Of a stretch of 59,378 nucleotides of DNA, positions 7,134 through 16,400 are shown piece by piece (the stretch's first letter is position 1; each line of letters begins with the position of its first letter). The notes beneath the pieces are model-generated. The model saw only the letters and a program-made list of their open reading frames with translations, was not told where the DNA came from and ran no database searches. The translations under genes and the position numbers were made by a program. This DNA is from WHSW01 sp036794585 (GTDB taxonomy: Bacteria; Actinomycetota; Thermoleophilia; Solirubrobacterales; 70-9): contig DAIRGH010000002.1 in assembly GCA_036794585.1 (NCBI GenBank), positions 1 through 59,378 on the forward strand. The letters are read 5' to 3'.

Positions 7134-9296
7134 CTAACCGGCGCTCGAGAGGTGAAAGATCTGGTGACGGTCCAGGCGGGCCGTGCGTCCGGGCGGGATT
7201 GCGAAGGTGGTGGCCGAGTGCTCGACGATCGCCGGGCCTGGGATCTCGTGGCCCGCGGCGACGTCCTCGAGCCGCACGATCGAGGTCTCGGCGTCGCCTG
7301 AGCCCCAGCGCACGGTCCGCGTCGCCGTGACCGGCGGCTCGCCGCTTTCCTCGGCGAGCTCGGGCAGCGCCGGCTTCTCGACCTCGACCGCGCCGTGGAC
7401 GATCGCCTGGGTGACCAGGTAGCCGAGCTCGGGCGAGCGCGCCGAGCGCGCGTAGACCTTGGCGTAGGCGTCCTCGAAGGCGGCGATCAGGGCATCGACG
7501 TGCTCGGCCTCCTCCATCTCGGCGTGCGGCGAGACGATCTCGATGTCGTTGAGCTGGCCGTAGTACTGCATCCGCACCGAGTGGCTGAACGAGATCCGGT
7601 CGCGCTCGATCCCCGACTTGGCGAACTCGTCCGCGACCCGCTCCTCCAGGCCCTGCCAGGCGCCGGTGATCATGAAGCCGATGCCGGCTCGCTCGAGCTC
7701 GTCGGCGGTCGGCGGGATCGGCATGTCGACGGTCTGGTCGTAGCGGTACTCGAAGTCGGCGCAGGCGCAGCCGTAGGCCGAGAAGCCTGCCGCCCACGCC
7801 GGCACGAGCACGTCGCGGTAGGCGACCCCCTCGGTGTAACCGGCGACGTGCAGCGGGCCGCCGCCTCCGTAGCAGAGCAGCGCGTAGTCGGCGGGCGAGT
7901 AGCCCTTGCCGAGGATGCGCCCGATCGCCTCGTTCTTGAGCGTCTGCTCGAACAACTCGATCACCCCGGCGGCGGCGTCGGCCACCTCGAGGCCGAGCGG
8001 GTCGGCGACCTGGCGCTTGACCTCGGCGCGCGCCCGCTCCGGGTCGAGGGTCACGTCGCCGCCGAGGAAGTAGTCGGGGTTGACGCGGCCGAGGACCACG
8101 TTGAGGTCGGTCACCGAGACGGTCTCCAGACCTCCCTCGGGCCAGCTGACGCCGATCTTCGAGCCCGCCGAGTCGGGCCCGAGCTCGGGCCGGCCGGAGT
8201 TCGGGTTGACGCGCACGAACGAGCCGGTGCCGGCGCCGATCGAGTCGATCTTGACAAGCGGCATGTTGAGCATGAAGCGGGCGATATCGGGCGTCGGCGT
8301 GATCTCGAAGCGGCCGTCGGTGATCAGCGCGATGTCGAACGAGGTGCCGCCGATGTCGGTGCACAGCACATTCGGCAGCTCCATCCGCTCCGCGAGCGCC
8401 TGGCCGCCGACGACGCCGCCGATCGGCCCCGACACGAGCGTGGTCGCCAGCTCCTTTGCCTCGATCGAGATCGTGCCGCCGTGCGAGGCCATCACCCGCA
8501 GCTCGAACCCGGCGCCGGCGTTCTTGGTCTCGTCGCGCACGCGCTGCATCGCGCCGCGCGAGGGTTCGGCCGCATAGGCCTCGATCAGGGTCGAGTTGAG
8601 CCGCGGCAGGTCGCGGCGCAGCGGATAGAGCTCCGCGGACAGATACACCGGGACCTCGCCGTCGAGCCCGCGCTCCGCGATCAGCTCGGCGACGATCTCG
8701 CCGGCGCGGATCTCGTGCGAGGCGTTGCGGTAGGAAAACAGGAAGCAGACGCAGATGCCCTCGACCTCGGCGTCGAGCAGCTCGGCGGCGCCCTCGCGGA
8801 CGTCGGCATCGCGCATCGGCAGCACCTCGGTGCCCATCACGTCGATCCGTCCGCGCACGCCCTTGACCAGCTCGCGCTCGACGATCGGCTGGTTGTGAAA
8901 GTGGGTAGCGATGTGCAGGCGGTCGGAGTAGGAGAAGCCGAGGTACGTCTGGATCCCGCGCTCGATCCGCAGGTAGTCCTCCTGGCCGGCGGTCACGAGC
9001 GCCCCGATCCGCCGCCCTGTGCGCGCGAGTAGCCGGTTGAGCATCGCGGTCCCCGAGTAGATCCCCGAGGCGATTCGCCCGAACGCCTCGTCAGGCGTCG
9101 AGCCCCACTGGTCGAGCGCGTCGCGGGCCGACTCCATGAACCCGACCGACTCGTCGTCGGGCGTGGTCTGCGCCTTGCCGACCACGAACGAGCCCGCCTG
9201 GTCGACGATGAAGGTGTCGGTCATCGTCCCGCCGGCGTCGATCGCCAGCACGCGGGGGTCGCGGTCGCTCGTCTCGCCGCCGGCCACGGGCGGCAC
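7134..9296 (-). CDS. Acetone carboxylase-type beta subunit (hydantoinase A/oxoprolinase family)
   Basis: This 720-residue HyuA/AcxA-type subunit binds ATP in an actin/ASKHA fold and supplies activated phosphorylated intermediates to the partner HyuB subunit. Seen in sequence: the phosphate-1 loop RVLAIDAGGTMTDTFIVD near the start, CTDIGGTSFDIALITDGRF in the middle, and GYSPADYALLCYGGGGPLHV as the adenosine-side motif. The length matches AcxA (about 717). The start is GTG at 9296, two bases after the MFS transporter stop (TAG at 9298-9300), so the two are translationally coupled. Its partner alpha-gamma subunit is encoded at 2051-4840. The two together would form a two-polypeptide version of the usual three-subunit enzyme. 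Confidence 0.88.
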   Translation of the reverse strand: MPPVAGGETSDRDPRVLAIDAGGTMTDTFIVDQAGSFVVGKAQTTPDDESVGFMESARDALDQWGSTPDEAFGRIASGIYSGTAMLNRLLARTGRRIGALVTAGQEDYLRIERGIQTYLGFSYSDRLHIATHFHNQPIVERELVKGVRGRIDVMGTEVLPMRDADVREGAAELLDAEVEGICVCFLFSYRNASHEIRAGEIVAELIAERGLDGEVPVYLSAELYPLRRDLPRLNSTLIEAYAAEPSRGAMQRVRDETKNAGAGFELRVMASHGGTISIEAKELATTLVSGPIGGVVGGQALAERMELPNVLCTDIGGTSFDIALITDGRFEITPTPDIARFMLNMPLVKIDSIGAGTGSFVRVNPNSGRPELGPDSAGSKIGVSWPEGGLETVSVTDLNVVLGRVNPDYFLGGDVTLDPERARAEVKRQVADPLGLEVADAAAGVIELFEQTLKNEAIGRILGKGYSPADYALLCYGGGGPLHVAGYTEGVAYRDVLVPAWAAGFSAYGCACADFEYRYDQTVDMPIPPTADELERAGIGFMITGAWQGLEERVADEFAKSGIERDRISFSHSVRMQYYGQLNDIEIVSPHAEMEEAEHVDALIAAFEDAYAKVYARSARSPELGYLVTQAIVHGAVEVEKPALPELAEESGEPPVTATRTVRWGSGDAETSIVRLEDVAAGHEIPGPAIVEHSATTFAIPPGRTARLDRHQIFHLSSAG

Positions 9297-9297
9297 C

Positions 9298-10674
9298 CTA
9301 TTGCCTCGCCGTTGCCGGCTGTGCGGTCTGCGTCTCCAGCGCGCTGGTCGCCTCCTCGGGGCCGCAGGGTCGCTGCTCCTCGATCCGGTCGGCCGGGGTG
9401 TTCTCGGCTCGCGAGCGGGCGATGAACGGAATCGACGCCGCGGCGATCCCGGCTGAGAGCAGGTAAGACGACGGATAGCCCCAGACGTCGGCGGCCCGGC
9501 CGAGCACCGGCTGGGCGACGACCCCGCCGGTCGAGTTCATCAGCGAGTCGAACGACAGGATCGTCGCCCGCTGCTCGGAGGGAATGAGGTCGTTGAGGTA
9601 GGCCTGGCGGATCGGCATCGAGGCGGCGAACAGCAGGCCCCAGACCACGATCAGCGCGATCACCGCGTAGAAGTTCGCGATCAGCCCGATCCCGACCAGC
9701 GCCGCGACGCTGACGCCTTCCGCTGCGATCAGGGCCGAGGTCCTGCGACGGAAGAAGCGGCGGATGAACGGCGTCGAAAGGCCGCCGAGGATCTGCGCGC
9801 CGGCGACGATCGCCGCCACCAGGCCGGCGATCCCGTAGGCCTGGCTGTCACCGTAGAGCTCGAGCAGGTACGGCTGGAGCGCGTAGAAGACGTAGATGCC
9901 GACGCCGCCGGTGAACGGTGCGGCGAGCATCAGGTATTTGACCGCGGGGATCCGCCAGCCGTACTCGATCGAGTCCGAGGTGAGCTTGCGGATCTCCTCG
10001 ATCGGTCGACCGTCGCGTTTGGGCGTAAAGCCGATGTCGCGCATGAACACGAATGCGGCGACGAACATGAGCACGAGGATGATCGCGCGGAGCACGAACG
10101 GCGCCCCCAGGCTGAGCGCCTGCGCGATGAAACCGCCGGCGATCGACCCGGTCAGCATCCCGATGCCGGTGAAGACCTGTCCCCGGGCGAAGACCGACTC
10201 CATCGTCCCCCGGAAACCGGTCGCCTTCAGCGCGTCGACGACCCACGCCTCGGTGGCGCCGGAGAAGAACGTGAAGCCCAGACCGAGCAGCAGCGAGACG
10301 ACTGCCCACTCCCAGAACGGCGCCTCGATCTCCCACAGCAGGACGTAGAGGGCTGTCGTCACCGCGAGCGTCGTCGTCCCGAGCAGGAACGAGACCCGCC
10401 GGCCCCACATGTCGGCGACGATCCCGGTGGGCACCTCGAACACGACCATGCCGGCGGTGAAGAAGGCGTTGGCGGCGAACGCCTCGAGGTTCGAGAGCCC
10501 GGCGTCGAGCAGGAAGATCGTGTTGATCCCCCAGATCAGCGAGGCCGCCAGCGTGTTGCCGAGCAGCAGCCCGAAGTACGTGCGTCTGATCCTCGTCGGC
10601 GTAGCGGGCAGGCCTGGAGTATCGCTTCTGCGCGCTGCCTGCCAAGCTTTCGGGCATGCGCGGGCGCTGGGCAC
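9298..10674 (-). CDS. MFS transporter
   Basis: This predicted major facilitator has about 12 membrane segments in a protein of up to 458 residues. The loop 2-3 signature reads GIVADMWGRRVSFLLG (GxxxDrxGRR type). A basic central loop, FTPKRDGRPIEEIRKLTSD, separates the two halves, and there is an NDLIPSEQRATILSFDSLMN block typical of drug/metabolite MFS exporters. It is the first gene of the transcript that continues into the carboxylase beta subunit, so the cargo could be the ketone, its carboxylated product, or a toxic analogue. The start is uncertain. The only standard start upstream of the first helix is GTG at 10674, which would overlap the divergent DUF2993 gene by 19 bp. The first 30 residues are poor in hydrophobic character and may not be translated. 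Confidence 0.85.
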   Translation of the reverse strand: MPSARACPKAWQAARRSDTPGLPATPTRIRRTYFGLLLGNTLAASLIWGINTIFLLDAGLSNLEAFAANAFFTAGMVVFEVPTGIVADMWGRRVSFLLGTTTLAVTTALYVLLWEIEAPFWEWAVVSLLLGLGFTFFSGATEAWVVDALKATGFRGTMESVFARGQVFTGIGMLTGSIAGGFIAQALSLGAPFVLRAIILVLMFVAAFVFMRDIGFTPKRDGRPIEEIRKLTSDSIEYGWRIPAVKYLMLAAPFTGGVGIYVFYALQPYLLELYGDSQAYGIAGLVAAIVAGAQILGGLSTPFIRRFFRRRTSALIAAEGVSVAALVGIGLIANFYAVIALIVVWGLLFAASMPIRQAYLNDLIPSEQRATILSFDSLMNSTGGVVAQPVLGRAADVWGYPSSYLLSAGIAAASIPFIARSRAENTPADRIEEQRPCGPEEATSALETQTAQPATARQ

Positions 10675-11273
10675 TGATCGCCGCGGGCGTCGTCGTCTTC
10701 GCCCTCGTCGCCAGCCAGATCCTGATCCCGGCCCTTGGCGAGCAGAGGGTCGAGGATCGTCTGACCGCGGGCGGCGGCAGCGCCGACGTCACGCTCGACG
10801 CCTTCCCGGCGGCGCGGCTGCTGTTCTCCGACGGCGAGCGCTTCGAGGTCGAGGCGCGGGATCTCTCGCTCGACCTCGACGAGGAGGTGGAGGTCTTCGA
10901 CAAGCTGGACGGGTTCGGCCTCGTCGACGTCTCGATCGTCGAGTCGATTGCCGGGCCGTTCGAGCTCGACAGCTTCAGCCTCACGCGAGACGGCGACGGG
11001 CCGTACCGGCTCGTGTCGAGCGGCAGCGCTTCGCCGAGCGCGCTGACCGAATACGGCTTCGAGCGCTTCCAACTGCCCGGCGAGGGGCTGATCGACGCAC
11101 TGCTGGATCCCTTCCTCGACGATGCCGACGTGCCGGTGCCGCTGGACCTCGACATGGAGCTCGTAAGCGACGACGGCCGCATCCGCGTCGTCTCGGGCGG
11201 CGGCACGATCGCGGGGCTTCCGATGGGCCCGCTCGCCGAGCTGCTGACCGCGGCGATCGTGGTCCAGCTGTGA
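10656..11273 (+). CDS. DUF2993 (LmeA-like) membrane-anchored lipid-binding protein
   Basis: This 205-residue protein has an N-terminal signal anchor (RWALIAAGVVVFALVASQIL) followed by VEDRLTAGGGSADVTLDAFP, AARLLFSDGERFEVEARDLS and further alternating beta strands. This matches the DUF2993 family, whose mycobacterial member LmeA is a periplasmic phospholipid-binding protein needed for lipomannan elongation. It is probably tethered outside the membrane with its lipid-binding domain in the cell wall space. It is divergent from, and overlaps, the start of the MFS gene. The next gene (11321) follows on the same strand after a 47-bp gap that contains one of the two copies of a 33-nt repeat. The family call is from motif style and length. 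Confidence 0.65.
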   Translation: MRGRWALIAAGVVVFALVASQILIPALGEQRVEDRLTAGGGSADVTLDAFPAARLLFSDGERFEVEARDLSLDLDEEVEVFDKLDGFGLVDVSIVESIAGPFELDSFSLTRDGDGPYRLVSSGSASPSALTEYGFERFQLPGEGLIDALLDPFLDDADVPVPLDLDMELVSDDGRIRVVSGGGTIAGLPMGPLAELLTAAIVVQL

Positions 11274-11284
11274 GGCGGAGCGGA

Positions 11285-11317
11285 GCGAAGCCGAGCCGCG
11301 CCGCTGTTGAGGCGCCT
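11285..11317 (+). repeat. 33-nt intergenic repeat, copy 1
   Basis: This differs at two positions from the copy at 17475-17507. The invariant 21-nt core (11297-11317) contains GCGCC-gctgttga-GGCGC, able to form a 5-bp hairpin. It ends four bases before the GTG of the hydrolase at 11321, so it could influence translation or transcription of that gene. Confidence 0.6.
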
Positions 11318-11320
11318 GAT

Positions 11321-12115
11321 GTGAGCGAGACGACGCCAAGCGGGCTCGCGTTCGAGGTCGCCGGTGGCGGCCCCGCGTTGCTGCTGATTCACTCGGGAAT
11401 CGCCGACCGGCGCATGTGGGACCCCCAGTGGGAGCGCTGGCGCGACGGCTTCACCCTCATTCGCTACGACCAGCGCGGCTTCGGCGAGTCGCCCGACCCG
11501 GTCGCCGACTACCTCCTGCACGAGGACGCTCTCGAGGTTCTGGAAGCGGCGGGTCACGCGCGTGCTGCCGTGATCGGCAGCTCGTTCGGCGCCCGCGCGG
11601 CGATCGACCTCGCGCTCGAACGCCCCGACGCGGTCGCCGCGCTGGTCTCGGTCTGCGGCGCCGCCGGCGGCGCCGAGTGGAGCCCGGAGCTGACCGCGCT
11701 CGCCGATGAGGCCGATGAGGCGCTGGAGGCCGAGGGCGCCGAGGTCGCCTGCGAGCTCGAGCTGCGGATCTGGGTCGACGGCACGCGCCCGCCCGGCAGT
11801 GCGCCGGCGGCGGTTCGCGAGTCGATCCGGGTGGTGAACACCGGGCTGCTTCGCCGTCAGCTCACTCAGGAGCACGGCCCGCGGTCCCTGCAGCCGCCAG
11901 CCGATCTCAGGCTCGGCGAGCTTCGCCCACCTGTGCTCGCGGTCAGCGCCGAGTACGACCAGCCCTGGATGCGCGAGCAGGCGGTGAGGCTGGCGGCGGC
12001 CGTCGGCGGCGCCGAGCACGTGGAGATCCCGGGCTGCGCTCACCTGCCGAGCCTCGAGGACCCCGAGACGTTCGGCCGCGCGGTGCTGCCGGTTCTCGAG
12101 CGCGAGCTCCGCTAG
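11321..12115 (+). CDS. Alpha/beta hydrolase
   Basis: This 264-residue alpha/beta hydrolase reads ALLLIHSGIADRRMWDPQWE (HG-type oxyanion region, here HSG), IRYDQRGFGESPDPVADY, the elbow AAVIGSSFGARAAIDLALE with nucleophile Ser in GSSFG, and a C-terminal histidine in IPGCAHLPSLEDPE. The catalytic acid is probably in AVSAEYDQPW. It belongs to the broad 3-oxoadipate enol-lactonase/peroxidase-like group. The start is GTG at 11321, directly after a 33-nt repeat and 47 bp after the DUF2993 stop. It is convergent with the next hydrolase, overlapping by 4 bp (CTAG). The specific substrate cannot be told from sequence. Confidence 0.85.
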   Translation: MSETTPSGLAFEVAGGGPALLLIHSGIADRRMWDPQWERWRDGFTLIRYDQRGFGESPDPVADYLLHEDALEVLEAAGHARAAVIGSSFGARAAIDLALERPDAVAALVSVCGAAGGAEWSPELTALADEADEALEAEGAEVACELELRIWVDGTRPPGSAPAAVRESIRVVNTGLLRRQLTQEHGPRSLQPPADLRLGELRPPVLAVSAEYDQPWMREQAVRLAAAVGGAEHVEIPGCAHLPSLEDPETFGRAVLPVLERELR

Positions 12116-13032
12116 GCCGCGAGTGCCTCGGGCTCGCTGACGGCCGTCGCCTTGCGCGCGTTGGCGACGATCTCGCCGGCGAGCACCGGCCAGACCTCGG
12201 GGGGCAGGTCGTGGCCCATGCCCGGGACCATCACCAGGTGGGCGCCCGGGATCGCCGCGGCGACCGAGCGACCGGCCGCCGGGCGGACGAGAGGATCAGC
12301 GGTGCCGTGGATGACGACGGTCGGCGCGCGCACGGCGCGCAGCCTGCCCGAGCGATTGCCCGAATTGGTCACGGCGTGCAGCTGGCGGGCGACCCCGGCG
12401 CGGTGATGACCGCGGTCATACGCGGCGAGCGCGTGGCCGCGGATGCGCTCTTCCTGACCCGGAAACGCCGGCGAGCCGATCGCGTTGAAGATCTTGACGA
12501 TGTGCTCGGCGTAGCGCTCGCGTTCGCCCGGCGCCTCGCGCATCAGGGTCCCCAGCGCCCGCAGGCGGGGCAGCGAGGTGACCCGCTTGCCGCTGCCGGT
12601 CATGATCAGCGCCAGCGAGCGGACCAACTCCGAGCGCCGGTAGGCGAGCACCTGAGCGATCATCCCGCCCATCGAGGCGCCGGCGATGTGCGCGGACTCG
12701 AGCCCGAGCGCCTCGATCAGACCGGCGGCGTCGTCGGCCATGTCCTCGAGCGTGTAGGCAACCGAGAACGGCAAACCCGTGAGCATCGCCACCCGTCCCG
12801 GCGGCTTGCCGCTGAGGCGGGTGGAGCGGCCGATGTCACGGTTGTCGAAGCGAATCACCCGGAAGCCCTGTGCGGCGAGCAGCTCGCAGAAACCGGTCTC
12901 CCAGTGGATCATCTGGGTGCCCAGCCCCATCACGAGCACCATCGGCGCGCCGTCCGGGTCGCCCATCTCCTGGTAACAGAGCTTGATCTCGCCGAGTTCG
13001 GCGAACCGCTCCTCTGACCATGCGAAGCTCAT
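12112..13032 (-). CDS. Alpha/beta hydrolase, paralogue of the gene at 4851
   Basis: This 306-residue hydrolase has VLVMGLGTQMIHWETGFCEL, FRVIRFDNRDIGRSTRLSG, the nucleophile elbow IAGASMGGMIAQVLAYR and catalytic His in VPGMGHDLPPEVWP. The motif order and wording repeat the hydrolase at 4851-5756, including the unusual GLGxQxIHW and RFDNRDxGRSTRL strings, so the two are paralogues of one esterase subfamily. ATG at 13032 is the natural start (MSFAWSEERFAELGEIKLC). It is a monocistronic gene between the convergent hydrolase (4-bp overlap) and the dehydrogenase fusion, 28 bp upstream. The role is probably hydrolysis of an ester or lactone in a catabolic route. Confidence 0.85.
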   Translation of the reverse strand: MSFAWSEERFAELGEIKLCYQEMGDPDGAPMVLVMGLGTQMIHWETGFCELLAAQGFRVIRFDNRDIGRSTRLSGKPPGRVAMLTGLPFSVAYTLEDMADDAAGLIEALGLESAHIAGASMGGMIAQVLAYRRSELVRSLALIMTGSGKRVTSLPRLRALGTLMREAPGERERYAEHIVKIFNAIGSPAFPGQEERIRGHALAAYDRGHHRAGVARQLHAVTNSGNRSGRLRAVRAPTVVIHGTADPLVRPAAGRSVAAAIPGAHLVMVPGMGHDLPPEVWPVLAGEIVANARKATAVSEPEALAA

Positions 13033-13060
13033 GGCCGCGCAGGGTAGCGACGCCAGCCGC

Positions 13061-13460
13061 TCAGCTCGCCGCTATCGCATGCGCGGTCCGCCGGGCGAGG
13101 GCCATGATCGTCAGCATCGGGTTCGTCCCGGACGGCGAGGGGAACGCGCTCGCGTCGCCGATCCACACGCCGGCAACGTCGTGAAGCTCGCCGAACGGGT
13201 CGGCGACCGCGCTGGCCGGATCCATGCCCATCCGGCACGACCCCATCTGGTGCGCCGAGAACAGCAGGAACTCGCGCGGGGCGATCGGCTGGGAGGTGAC
13301 GTCGGCGACGAACGCGTCGAGGTCGTCGCCGCGGCGCCAGTCGCCCGACTTGCGCGCGCTGCCGACGATCTCCTGCGCCCCGGCCGCCTCGTGGATCCGG
13401 ATCAGGGTCTCGACTCCGGCGCGGATGTTGCGGATGTCGACCTCGTCGTCATCGGGTAGT
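13061..13460 (-). pseudogene. C-terminal part of the GMC oxidoreductase, displaced into another frame
   Basis: This frame continues the protein encoded at 13402-16530 after one frameshift. It reads DDDEVDIRNIRAGVETLIRI and then the diagnostic GMC C-terminal block, with HQMGSCRMGMDP and GVWIGDASAFPSPSGTNPML followed by MALARRTAHAIA. It has no start codon of its own in a sensible place. Joining it to the upstream frame requires one extra base in the short C run at 13454-13456 (minus-strand TAC CC- GAT). The join restores a full-length GMC domain. Either the base was lost in this strain, making the oxidase half inactive, or the base is a sequencing or assembly error. The segment carries the active-site His region, so its loss would abolish GMC activity. 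Confidence 0.75.
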
Positions 13461-16400
13461 GGGTGACTGCGTTTCCCGACTCGTCGATCGTCACCCGGCC
13501 GTGGCCCTGCTCGCGGGTCAGGTTGATCAGCGGCGCCGCGCGCGCCCACTCCTTCATCCGGCGCTTGTGGTCGGCCCCCGAGCGCCACGGCACCGCGCCG
13601 GCGAACAGACCGGTGGTCGACTGCGCCGACTCGATCAGGAAGCCATGGCCATCGCCGAGGTTGGCGAACTCGTGAGAGAGCGCCGCCTGCGGCGGGCCCC
13701 AGCACCAGTTCTGCGGCTCGGCGTAGTACGCGGTCACGGCCGCGGTCGGGTGCAGACGCAGGAAGTCGCCGACCGCCGGTCCGCCGATCCCCGAGCGCAA
13801 CAGCAGCGCCGGCGACTCGATCGCGCCGCAGGCGACAACCACAGTCGGCGCGCGGACCACGACCCGGGTCGGGGCTCCATCGCCCGCGGGCGCCTCCGGG
13901 TCGGTGTAGGTCGCCTCGACCCCGGCCGCCCGCCCGTCTTCGACCAGCACCCGTTCGGCGCGACAGCCCGAGAGGATCTGGGCGCCGTTGGCCTGCGCGT
14001 CGACCAGGTAGGTCTTGGCGGTCGACTGCTTCGAGCCGGACTGGTCGCCGAAGCCCATGTAGGCGGCACTCGCCGGGTCGTAGCGCTCGCGGTCGGCGTT
14101 GCGGACGATCGGGCGGAAGTCGTAGGCGTAACGCTCGCAAGCCTCCTCGAGCCGCTGGTGCGGACCATTCAGATCGCTGCACTCGGCGTTTGCCTGGATC
14201 CGCTCCGAGACCGCGTCGAGGTGGGCGTCGAAGTCGGGCCCGTCGAGGCCGTCGAGACCGTGCTCGGACGCCCATTCCTCGCGCACCCAGTCGTGCGTGC
14301 GCAGGCAGTTGGTCCAGTTGATCACCGTGCCGCCGCCGACGCACGAACCGGCGACGACCGAGATCTGGCCGTCGGCGGTCGGGAACGGGCCGCCGTTGAG
14401 ATACAGCCGCTGGTAGGCGGAGAGCTCGAGTTGGTCGAAGTCGCGGTCGTCGTAGTAGCCGCCCATCTCGAGCACGACGACGCTCTTGCCGGCGGCCGCC
14501 AACTCGCCCGCGATCACGCCGCCGCCGGCGCCGGAGCCGACCACGCAGACGTCGGCCTCGATCACCTCCTCGCCTCCAGCCGGGCGCCTGATCTCGAGCG
14601 GGCGCTCGCGATCGGGGGGCGCGGAGATCGGCCCCGGATAGCCGATCGCGTCCCAGGTCGGGTTGCGCCCGGTGCCGAGATCGGGCATCGCGTAGAAGAT
14701 CGTCTTGCCGATCGCGCGCAGCGTCGTGAGCCCGGCCAGCGCCTCCGGGCTCTGGTCGCTGAACGCGTGCACGATCTGCTCGCGCACCTCCTGTGGCGTC
14801 GCCGCCGCCATCCCGTTCTCGCCCAGCGAGTCGAGCAGCGAGCGCAGGCCCTCGACCTGCTCGTCGGGCAGCTCGGCCTGAAGCAGCGCCACCTCCACCC
14901 CCTCGGGAATCGCCGCGTGCGATGCCGCGCGCGCCCAGAACCCGTGCGGGTCGTCCTCGCCCTCGGGCGGCTCGAGCGACGGGATGAACGTGTCGCACAG
15001 CGCGGTCAGGGTGGCCCGCTGGCGATCATCGAACAGGTCGCTGGTCGCGAGCAGGGCGAAGGTCTCGCCGATCGCCTGGCTGACCTCGGCGCTGTAGGGG
15101 AAGTGATGCGCATCGCGCGCCGGCGCGTAGCCCGGCGTCACCATCAGCGACTGGCGCTTTGTGTACTTGCGGATCCCGTCGGGGCCGTGTCGCGAGCCCA
15201 GCCCCGACGCCTTCCAGCCGCCCATCGGGAGCTCGAGCGCGGCGTAGTTGAGCTGCGCGTCGTTGACCATCGCGACCCCCGCCTCGATCCGGCGTGCGAT
15301 CTGCTCGCCGCGGCGCTCGTCGCGCGTCCACACCGACGCCTGCAGCCCGTAGGGACCGTCGTTGGCAAGCGCCACCGCCTCGTCCGCGTCGCGCACAGAC
15401 ATCACCGGCAGCGTCGGGCCGAAGGTCTCCTCGGTCATGCAGCGCATCGAGTGATCGACGTCGGCGAGGACCGTCGGGCGGTAGAAGCGCCCCGGGCCGG
15501 GAGCGCGCTCGCCACCGGTGACCACCCGAGCGCCCTTGTCGACCGCGTCGCGGACGTGTGCCTCGATCAGCTCGAGCTGCGGCGGGAAGATGATCGCGCC
15601 GACGTCGACCGTGCCGGGCTCGCCGGGCGGCCCCTGGCGCAGGCGCTCGACCTTCTGCGTGAGCCGGTCGAGGAACTCGTCGTGAATCGACTCCTCGGCG
15701 TAGATCCGCTCGACGGAGATGCAGACCTGGCCCGAGTTGTTGAGCCCGTAGGAGACGGCGGCGTTGGCGGCGCGCTCGAGGTCGGCGTCGGCGAGCACGA
15801 TCATCGGGTCCTTGCCGCCGAGCTCGAGGCTGACCGGGGTCAGGGTCTGCGCCGCCTGCGCCATCACCTTCTTGCCGGTCTCGACCGAGCCCGTGAACAT
15901 CACGAAATCGACCTCGTCGACGAGCGCGGCGCCCGTCTCACCGCCGCCGGTGGCGACGCTGAAGACGCCCTCGGGCAGCCCGCACTCCGCGAGCATTTCG
16001 GCGAGCAGCAGTGAGGTCAGCGGCGTCACCTCCGACGGCTTCAGGACCACCGCGTTGCCGGCGGCGAGCGCCGGGATGCAGTCGCCGAAGGAATTGTTGA
16101 GCGGGTAGTTCCACGGCCCGATCACTCCGACGACGCCGACCGGCGCGTAGCGGACCACCAGCCGGCGGCCGCGGACGAACGGCGACGCCGACTCGATCCG
16201 CTCGTCGGCGAGATAGGCGGGCGCCTGGCGGGCCCAGAACTCGAGCGCCGAGAGGCCGTAGGAGAGCTCTGCGAACTGGGTCTCGTCGACCGGTCGCCCG
16301 GTCTCGGCGACGATCGTGCCGACGACTCGCTCGGCGTTTGCGACCAGCCAGCGGCGCGCGTCGAGCAGCACCTTGGCACGTCCGTCGAAGCCGGCCTCCT

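Noticed and set aside
13450..13460. Programmed frameshifting to join the two GMC frames
   Set aside because: There is no slippery heptamer and no obvious downstream structure; a missing base in a short C run explains the data more simply.
13459..16014. A 2.5-kb plus-strand open frame opposite the dehydrogenase fusion
   Set aside because: Composition is that of an antisense shadow (Arg, Val and Gly repeats) and the opposite strand encodes clear ALDH and GMC motifs.
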